From NCBI GenBank assembly GCA_003952965.2, contig CM025849.1, positions 24,880,224-24,944,223 of the forward strand: a DNA stretch of 64,000 bases, in the 5' to 3' direction. Below, one piece after another: positions 56,654 through 64,000 of this stretch. This DNA is from Morella rubra (Eukaryota > Streptophyta > Magnoliopsida > Fagales > Myricaceae). Numbering within the stretch: position 1 is the stretch's first letter; each line of letters starts with the position of its first letter. The translations under genes were made by a program, and so were the position numbers. The notes under the pieces were generated by a model. It saw nothing but the letters and a program-made list of their open reading frames with translations, was not told the origin of the DNA and did not search any database.

Positions 56654-56935
56654 TTGGTGATCGACGCTCTGATAGGAAACTACAAGATCAAGCGCATACT
56701 CATCGACACTGGAAGCTCCGCCGATATTTTGTACACCACTGCGTACGACCAGATGAAGCTAGGAAGAGAAGCATTGAGAAAAGAAAGTACCCGACTCACT
56801 GGGTTCACCGGTCACGAAGTATTCAGCCTAGGAATAAAAGAATTGCCATTCACCGTCGGAGAACCCCCACTCGAAGCCTCGCTCTCCGTAAAGTTTTTGA
56901 TTCTTGAAGGAGATCTTCTTACAACGCTATTATAG
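56654..56935 (+). other. Tat element protease region
   Basis: VIDALIGNYKIKRILIDTGS leads into the aspartic protease active site (DTGSSADIL), followed by LTGFTGHEVFSLG. It processes Gag-Pol in intact relatives. Confidence 0.85.
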
Positions 56936-57220
56936 GACGGGTTACTCTGAATCGCCTACGTGCTGTAGTATCAACTTATCACTTAAAGATGAAATTTCCA
57001 ACCAGATCAGGAATAGGAGAAGCAAGAGGGGATCAAAAGCTAGCAAGAAACTGCTATCTCTCGGATACCCAAGGTACTGTAGAAACCATGGCCATAGAAC
57101 ATCGAGAAGAGTTCCGAGCACAACCAGTAGAACCGTTGGAGGAAATACCCCTCTGGGCAGACTCAAAGGAACGAACAGTAAAACTCGGCGCCCACTTGTG
57201 AAGATTCAAAAAGATGCCTC

Positions 57221-58424
57221 ATGGAATTTCTCCGAGCAAACAGTGAGGTCTTCGCATGGTCGCATGAGGATATGCCGGGAATAGATCCTAAGGTCATTAC
57301 TCATAGGCTAAATATACGCCCCGAAGTCAAACCGGTCATACAGCGAAAGAGAAGCTTCGCCCCAGAGAGAAGCCAAGCAATTCAGGAGGAAGTAGGGAAA
57401 TTACTCAAATCTCGATTTATCAGAGAAGTCAACTACCCCGGCTGGTTGGCAAACGTGGTCATGGTGAAAAAAGCAAATGAAAATGGAGGATGTGTGTGGA
57501 TTATACCGACCTAAACAAAGCCTGCCCGAAAGATTGCTACCCTCTCCCGAGAATTGATTCTCTTGTTGATTCGACCGTAGGGCACCAGCTCCTCAGCTTC
57601 ATGGACGCTTTCTCCGGATACAATCAGATCAAGATGCACACACCGGATCAAGAATGCACTGCTTTCACAATGGACCGGGACACTTATTGCTATCAAGTAA
57701 TGCCCTTCGGACTGAAAAATGCTGGAGCAACGTATCAAAGGTTAGTCAACCTGATGTTCCAGAAGCAGATAGGGCGAAACATGGAAGTCTACGTAGACGA
57801 CTTGCTGGTAAAGACACGAGAATCAAGGAATCACATCACTGATCTTGCCGAAGCTTTTGACGTACTCCGCAAATATAAGATGCGCCTGAATCCAGCAAAA
57901 TGTGCCTTCGGGTCTCCTCGGGAAAATTTTTAGGATTCCTTATATCTCAGCGAGGAATCGAAATCAACCCAGAGAAAATCAACGCCATCCTGGACATGCA
58001 ACCACCTAAGAATGTCAAAGAAATGCAACGACTCACAGGACGCATAGCAGCGCTCAACAGGTTCGTCTCCCGAGCTACAGACAAATGCCTGCCATTTTTC
58101 AAAACTCTCCGGAAGACCTTCGAATGGACGGAAGAGTGTCAAGGGGCTTTTGAAGAACTTAAGAAGTACTTGGCGAATCCACCGCTTCTCAGTTCCCCCG
58201 AACCAGGAGAAACACTCTACCTTTATCTCGCTATTTCTGACGCGGCAGTAAGTACAGTGCTCATAAGAGATGACAACGGCGTACAACGACCTGTATATTA
58301 TGTGAGCAAAGCCCTGCAAGGAGCCGAACCTCAATATCCCAACATCGACAAGTTGGCGTTAGCTGTCATCATCTCGGGAGAAAACTCAGACCCTACTTCC
58401 AAGCTCACTCCATCGTTGTCCTGA
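57221..58424 (+). other. Tat element reverse transcriptase and first RNase H
   Basis: Motifs are VNYPGWLANVVMVKKANENG, DYTDLNKACPKDCYPLPRID, FMDAFSGYNQIKMH, MPFGLKNAGATYQRLVN and the YVDDLLVK active site (about 57790-57812), then FLGFLISQRGIEINP and the RNase H entry (LTGRIAALNRFVSR, about 58035-58075). The family is clearly Tat-type Gypsy. Confidence 0.88.
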
Positions 58425-58447
58425 CAGATCACCCGTTAAGACAAACC

Positions 58448-60303
58448 TTGGGAAAACCGGACGCATCGGGAAGATTAGTCAAATGGTCAGTAGAACTCGG
58501 TGAATTTGACATAGAATATCGGCCTCGAACCGCCATTAAAGGACAAGCGATAGCCGATTTTATCACCGAATTCACCACGTCAATATGTCAAGAAGAGACT
58601 CTGAGCCGAAATGGTGGCAAATTTTTGTGGACGGATCATCTACTCATGAAGCCGGCGGAATAGGGATGGTCATCGAAATACCCGAGGAAGAACGCATCGA
58701 ATTCGGAATCAAGTTAGAATACTCCCCCACGAACAATGAGGCAGAATACGAAGCCCTTCATAGCCGGATTACTTACTGCGGAAGTACTCGGAGGGAAATA
58801 TCTTCGTGTGTACACCGACTCCCAATTGGTGGTAGGACAAATTACTGGAAGTTTTGAAGCCCGAGATGAAAGGATGGCAGCCTGCCTTAGAAGTAAAAGA
58901 ACGCTTCGAAGCCCTTGAAATCCAACACATCCCTCGTGATCAAAACGCCCGAGCTAATGCATTAGCTACCGAAGTATCAGGAGCCGCGATGACGTTCAAA
59001 GGACGAGGCGTCGTACAATCCGTTGGAATCATATCCGAGGTCCGAACGGTTGATGAAGTAGAACCTGGCGATTGGCGGTTACCGATCATGAAAACACTAC
59101 AGGAAGAAAACCTCGAAGTAGATAAACAACAGAAGCAGAAATTCAAAAGGATAGCACCACGATATACCATCATAGATGGGAATTTATACCGTCGAAGTCT
59201 CTCCCAACCACTATTACGCTGCCTCAACGCTCGAGAAGCAGACTACGCCCTCCGTGAAGTACATGAAGGGATTTGCGGGAACCACTCAGAGCGCGCGCAC
59301 TAGCTCAAAAAGTAGTCCGAGCTGGTTTCTTTTGGCCCACTTTACATGCCGACGCGGAAAATGTAGTGCGAAAATGCAAAAATGCCAAAGGTTCGCCAAC
59401 CTCATAAATGCCCCGACGGAAAAAATGACGATCGTAAGCTCTCCATACCCTTTCATGCAGTGGGGAATTGACATCCTCGGGCCTTTCCCGATAGGACAAA
59501 GACAGTTGAAATTTCTGATCGTCGCCATCGACTACTTCACCAAATGGGTAGAAGCTGAACCACTAGCAAAGATTACTGAGCAAAATGTCCGGAAGTTCGT
59601 TTGGAAAAATATTATCTGTCGCTTCGGGCTACCTCGGGTCATAATCTCTGACAATGGCAAACAATTCGACAACAAGGATTTTGGGGATTCTGTAAGGAAC
59701 TCAACATCGAGAACCATTACTCATCTCCTGTACTACCCACAAGCTAATGGCCAAGTAGAACTGGCAAACCGATCATTACTGAAGCTTATCAAGACAAAGC
59801 TCGACGATCATAAGAGTTTATGGGTGGAAGAACTACCCAGAGTCCTATGGGCATATCGCACGACTGTCAGAACAGCCACTGGAGAAACGCTGTTCGCCCT
59901 CACTTATGGAACCGAAGCAGTAATCCCGGTCGAAATCGGGGCTCTCTCCCCACGAGTAATGATGTTCACCCCGGAGAACAATGAAGAAGGAAAAAAGCTG
60001 GATCTCGATTTACTAGAAGGAGAAGGGAAGAAGCAGCGCTCAGAATGGAAGTATACAAACAGAAAGTTGCGAATTACTACAACGCCAAGGTCAGACCCCG
60101 CCACTTCATCCCGGAGATTTAGTCCTCAAAAAGGTGTTACCAGGGACCAAAGACCCACAACAAGGTAAGCTCCATCCAAACTGGGAAGGTCCGTATCGCG
60201 TCACCGAAGCCAAGCGACCAGGAACATACTACTTAGAAAATCTCCAAGGAAAAGCACTACAATATCCATGGAACTCGATGTACCTTAGAAAGTACTATGC
60301 GTA
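58448..60303 (+). other. Tat element second RNase H and integrase
   Basis: The second RNase H shows IFVDGSSTHEAGGIGMV and SPTNNEAEYEA (58620-58755), typical of the archaeal-type domain in Tat. Integrase follows with MQWGIDILGPFP (59456-59491), VAIDYFTKWVEAEP (59523-59564), ISDNGKQFDN (59643-59672) and the AYRTT...TYGTEAVIPVE end (59850-59935). The pol region ends near RKYYA at 60303. Confidence 0.88.
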
Positions 60304-60419
60304 ACACCCCATTATTGTTTGTCTTCACATGTTTACATTGATATTATGATTTCATGTTTTGCACTACCGTTTTTTATCAAAGGAAAATCTGAAGAGTTCT
60401 CTTTAAAGAACCAATCGCC

Positions 60420-60690
60420 AAACGAAGGGAAGAAACCTAGTAAGACGACCTCGGAGAATGGACTTAGGCGAACTAAGGTTCCCAGTCCCCCGACGCTAAG
60501 ACGACCTCGGAGAACCTCGGTTCCCAGTCGCCGGTCCCAGCATTCAAGGACTCAGAACTAAGGTTCCCGATCCCCTCGGCAATATGATAAATTAGAACCT
60601 CGGCTAGAGAACTTCGGTTCCTTATCACATTTACGAACTAAGGAGAACTAAGGTTCCCATTCGCATCCACGGATCCAAGAACTAAAAAGA
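60420..60690 (+). repeat. Short tandem repeats in the Tat 3' spacer
   Basis: GAACTAAGGTTCCCAGTCCCC and variants (GAACCTCGGTTCCCAGTC, GAACTTCGGTTCC, GAACTAAGGTTCCCATTC) recur five to six times with GACGACCTCGGAGAA words. Retand-type elements are known to carry such amplified repeats after pol. Confidence 0.75.
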
Positions 60691-60969
60691 TCCCTAAATC
60701 TCCCAATTACAAAGATCATCAGATGTAATTACATATGGTCACCAAATATAATTACTATTCAACAGAAATAAACATGAACAATAAAACGACGAGGTACAAA
60801 TCGTCAATAGCAATTCACAGGTATAACTCAAATCAAAACAGATCAACCAAAATCACAATGTTTCGTCCCCTCCTGGAGGAAGGTGGATGCCGCGAGTCCC
60901 TAAAGTCTCCACCAGCCTCTCGTAAATCTCCTTACCGCCCTTCTTTACGGACTTGGAAACGACTTCCTT

Positions 60970-63332
60970 CCCTCAGATAAGCTACTTCTAACACGGCCAT
61001 AGCCACCCGATACATCTGCGCGCCAAAACGGGATCGCCAGGAAAAGCAGGCACTGCCGATAACTCGGCAACACGAAGAGTAAGACCTGTACGAGCCTCCT
61101 CCAGACCTCTCTTCTCAGCAGCAAATGAATCGGCAGCCTCACGCATAGCACGGCGAAGGCCCACCAGTTCGGTTCGAAGTGCCTCTTCTCTCTTCGAAGA
61201 AGACGCGCAAGAATCGCTCAAACGTTGCAAAAGCTCCGCCTTCTCCCGAGATAGACTAAGTTCGAAATCTACACGCCCCTGCTCGAGCCCATCAACAGTC
61301 TGCCACAATTCAGCAACTTCGGTATCTCGAGAGGCAATGTCACGTTCTAAGTCCATCACCATGGCTCATACGTTTGCATCTGAAGATGAGTCCCACGGGA
61401 CACAGTCCGCAACTCCTCCACCAGTTTCCTCTGCGACTCCAAGTCACCCTCAAGCTTTCGCAGCTTCAAACGAGAAGATTTCAATTCCTCATCATGCTTC
61501 AACTCCGCCGCATCAAGAGCGGCAACCAACGACACACAATGAGAAAGACTGCGTGTGAGCCTGTCAATTTTTGCATGTCGAGGGGCTCGCAATGCATCTT
61601 CCATCATCTCCTCGTTCAGAAGAGGTTGGGCATATGGTCTCGAACGCCACGAAGGTAATGCCGAGGGCTCAGAATCCGACTCCTCATCATCACCTGAAGA
61701 AGATGAACGAGTAACATGTTCCTTACCTTTGCCTGAAGGAACGGAAAGGACCGCGGAACCACCTGCAACATCGACTGCCGGTATCGTAGACTCGTTCGCC
61801 AAATCAAGTGCCGAAATACCAAATCACCAATAACAACCGCCCCAGATGTGCGGGGTTCCTCCAAGGGAGTTTCCATCACCAACGGAGTGATGGAAGGCAA
61901 CGCTCCCGAGGACGGAATCGTACAAGAATGCACCTTGACGCCACCCACAGCCTCGGCAAATCTAACCCACCGGAAGAAGCAGAGTCAAATAACAATACTG
62001 CGTGCTGAAAGCCGCGGGAGCCAGGGGCCTATCCCCTTCATCAGTCTCTGAGCGCTCCGATGTCAAGGTTCCCGGCAGATTAGAAATCCTAGAGGATGAA
62101 GGAAGTTCACCTTGACCGAGAGGAGCCGTCAATGAAATGCTGAAAGAAGGAGTCCCAATCTCACGAATCACCTTCACTGCGGGAACCGGTATCTCCGTGC
62201 GAACCCCAGAAGTAGGGCTCAACATGGGAGAGACATCCTCTAAACCTACAAATAACCGAAAAGCGACAAAATCACGACTAATGAATAAATGAATCAAGGA
62301 TTTCGGATGAAGAACACTCACCGTTATTCGCCGCACGTTTCAACGACATACGAGCCAAAGGAGCTTCCTCCGCCTCTTCTTCCTCAGCCTCCGAAACCAC
62401 AGGAGGAGGAGATGCCCTTCTTTTCTTCGAGGATGCCCATGAGAAGAACCCTCAACCTCTTGGGAATTCCTCGTTTGGTACCCCCAACTGAAACACGAGA
62501 AGACTCTTTTCTCGAATCTTCAGCGGAAGACGCCCGCGAGGACTTCTCTCAGAACGAGGAGAGGGGTTCGCTCTAGGGGATGGTTCGGACATGGTATACC
62601 CTAACCAACCCTCATTTTCCCTACAGACCAAAGCGTTCCAGTCTATGGAACCAACTTCCAGAATGGCATCCACATGAGCTTGTTCCGACGGAGTAAGACC
62701 CTTGATGTCCCTCCTATACTGGTCTGGGACGGACCCAAAAGCCCAACACAGGGAAGACTCACTTTGACGATCCTCGCCAGGGAAACGCTCCCATCCAACA
62801 CCAGACATAAAAAAATAACGATCGTGCCAACCCTTATTGGTGTCCGGGTAAGAAGTAATCGGGGAAACCCCTTGATTGCGAGGACGAAAATACCAAAATC
62901 TATCAACTTGGGTAGAACGAATGGGTGTATAGAACCACAGGAACTCCTTCATGACAGTTGGCATTCAAGCCCGAGATACATCGGCCACATAACAGCACAG
63001 CCCATTAAAACCCTCCAAGCATTGGGGACTATCTGAGTCGGACACAAACGCAAAGACCTCAAAATCTTTCGAACACTAAGAGGGAGAGGAAATCTTACCC
63101 CAGATTTCAATGGAGCCTCGAAGAAACACATTTCTCCCTTTACTCCATCAGTGTAGGGCGTCTCGTTAGCAGACGGAAGGCGAAAACGGGTTTCCCTAGG
63201 AAAATGATATTCAGTGTAAAAGGCTTCAAAGTCAGTTTCCACCAGTTGGCTAGGGCCCCAACGGCCCTCACGCCTCTCAGGCGCCTTAGGAACCCTAGCA
63301 GCACCGCTCGAAGAACCTCCAACGTTCGCCAT
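60970..63332 (-). other. Tat element antisense ORF region
   Basis: The minus-strand region starts with MANVGGSSSGAARVPKAPE at 63332, has a conserved-looking part (ETDFEAFYTEYHFPRETRF; REFLWFYTP-type text near 62900-62940), a charged middle and a coiled-coil-like end (61360-60990, Glu/Leu/Arg-rich: LEQGRVDFELSLSREKAEL). Extra ORFs in antisense between pol and the 3' LTR are known for Tat elements; their function is unknown. The region is spread over several frames. Confidence 0.7.
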
Positions 63333-63440
63333 TGTAGAAAAATAAAAGGACGAATAGAGGGTAAAGATCAGAAGATGAAAGGCGAGAGAAGTATTTGAAA
63401 ATAACGCAAACAAGAGTGGGCTAAATAAGGGAAAATACAA

Positions 63441-63815
63441 TGACCAAAAAGCCCCTCAAAAGTAAACACGCCGTTTCAAAGATTGACGCAATACTTTCCA
63501 AAACGACACTCTGTATATCCATAGCCGAACAGTCCCAAGAGATGACGGTTAATTTAAAAATGAAATGACACCCAGATATGGGAAACGATACGTCAGAAGA
63601 TTTTCTACAACTTCTGCAACAATTCCCACCAAACCACGATCAACTGACTCAATGCGTCAATTTACTAAATTACCCACCATCATAAAAAGCAAGTAAAAGC
63701 AATCCATCAGGAAAGCCTATCGGACTTCCGAAATAAATCCATATCCGAAGCCACGACAGAATCCCGTATGCACTCACGAAGGCCACGATCGCACGACTAC
63801 GTCGGCCACAGCATC
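63441..63815. other. Spacer between the Tat element and the edge gene
   Basis: No ORF with a domain. No copy of the Tat LTR start (TGATGGTGCC) is present. The text just before 63816 may be the promoter of the F-box-like gene. Confidence 0.4.
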
Positions 63816-63823
63816 TATAAAAG
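63816..63823 (+). promoter_or_regulatory. TATA box of the edge gene
   Basis: TATAAAAG in the context CATCTATAAAAGGGAC, 64 bp before the ATG at 63880, a normal plant spacing. Confidence 0.55.
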
Positions 63824-63879
63824 GGACAACAAACACCCCGCACAAGAAGAAAAAAACAACATTCAAAAAACAAACAAAA

Positions 63880-64000
63880 ATGGCAACAAAAATCCAGAAA
63901 ACGGTCCTGGCACAAACAAAGGAGAACAGTCGGCTCCCATACCTCCCCTCGATGTTCTAATCATCATCGCCAGCTATGTGGCAAAGCGCGATGCTAATGA
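63880..64000 (+). pseudogene. F-box-like gene start, frameshifted, cut by window edge
   Basis: The ATG at 63880 opens MATKIQKTVLAQTKENSRLP, then YLP, and this frame stops at 63956-63958. From about 63930 the next frame reads PPLDVLIIIASYVAKRDAN to the edge. Together they resemble the N-terminus of plant F-box proteins (LPLDVLI.IASYVA pattern), with the shift in a C-run (CCTCCCCTCGATG). Intact relatives bind SKP1 and choose targets for ubiquitination. Either the gene is broken or one C was lost in sequencing. The remainder lies outside the window, so domain order cannot be checked. Confidence 0.5.

Larger units (their letters stand above)
54522..63440 (+). mobile_element. Ty3/Gypsy Tat-lineage element, dual RNase H and antisense ORF
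   Basis: The parts in order are a 5' LTR (54522-55045), a primer-binding site TGGTGCCGTCTGTGGGAA (55048-55065), gag, protease, reverse transcriptase, a first RNase H, a second (archaeal-type) RNase H, integrase, a tandem-repeat spacer and a long antisense ORF region. The second RNase H and the extra ORF downstream of pol are known marks of the Tat (Retand/Ogre) group. A 3' LTR matching the 5' one is not in the window. Coding parts are long and codon-rich, so this is the youngest-looking LTR element here, yet it carries about ten breaks and is a fossil. Confidence 0.88.

Overview
The window is nuclear DNA of a eudicot plant, possibly a woody one; genus cannot be told from the sequence. The signs are plant receptor-like protein genes, plant Ty1/Copia and Ty3/Gypsy lineages (SIRE-like, Tekay-like, CRM/Reina-like, Tat), a plant L1 LINE whose ORF2 ends in an RNase H domain, hAT and CACTA DNA transposons and MITEs. 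No intact host gene was found, and no tRNA, rRNA, CRISPR or bacterial feature.

Host content (about 6.3-35.5 kb, minus strand, plus a scrap at 54.1 kb): a degraded tandem cluster of leucine-rich-repeat receptor-like proteins of the kind often annotated 'tyrosine-sulfated glycopeptide receptor 1-like'. Eight pieces are visible: A-3' (6300-6700), A-5' (12533-12628), B (13335-15174), C (25294-28787), D (30095-30830), E (31934-33838), F (35376-35525) and G (54130-54212). The better ones show a signal peptide, a Cys-pair LRR cap, LRRs, a GxxxG transmembrane helix and a short tail without kinase. Non-coding flanks were copied with the genes, and three 5' ends keep the same TATA box 37-44 bp before the same ATG context. 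A frameshifted F-box-like gene begins at the right edge.

Mobile content is layered. At 0-5.3 kb there are Copia gag/LTR pieces, a SIRE-like solo LTR and a Tekay-like solo LTR. At 6.7-12.5 kb a Gypsy block lies between LRR pieces and itself carries a MULE-type MITE. At 17.2-25.1 kb a CACTA fragment is followed by a SIRE-like Copia that holds a second Tekay-like LTR. A SIRE-like LTR block splits LRR copy C, with a perfect 5-bp target duplication. At 36-38.4 kb there is another CACTA fragment. At 41.4-52.0 kb an L1 LINE carries a Copia-type LTR in ORF1 and a 3.34-kb hAT element in ORF2, and runs into a gap of exactly 1000 N. At 54.5-63.4 kb a Tat-lineage Gypsy element has dual RNase H and an antisense ORF.

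Nesting gives relative ages: gene duplication first, then Copia, Gypsy and LINE insertions, then the MITE, the hAT and the nested solo LTRs. No absolute dates are possible by eye.
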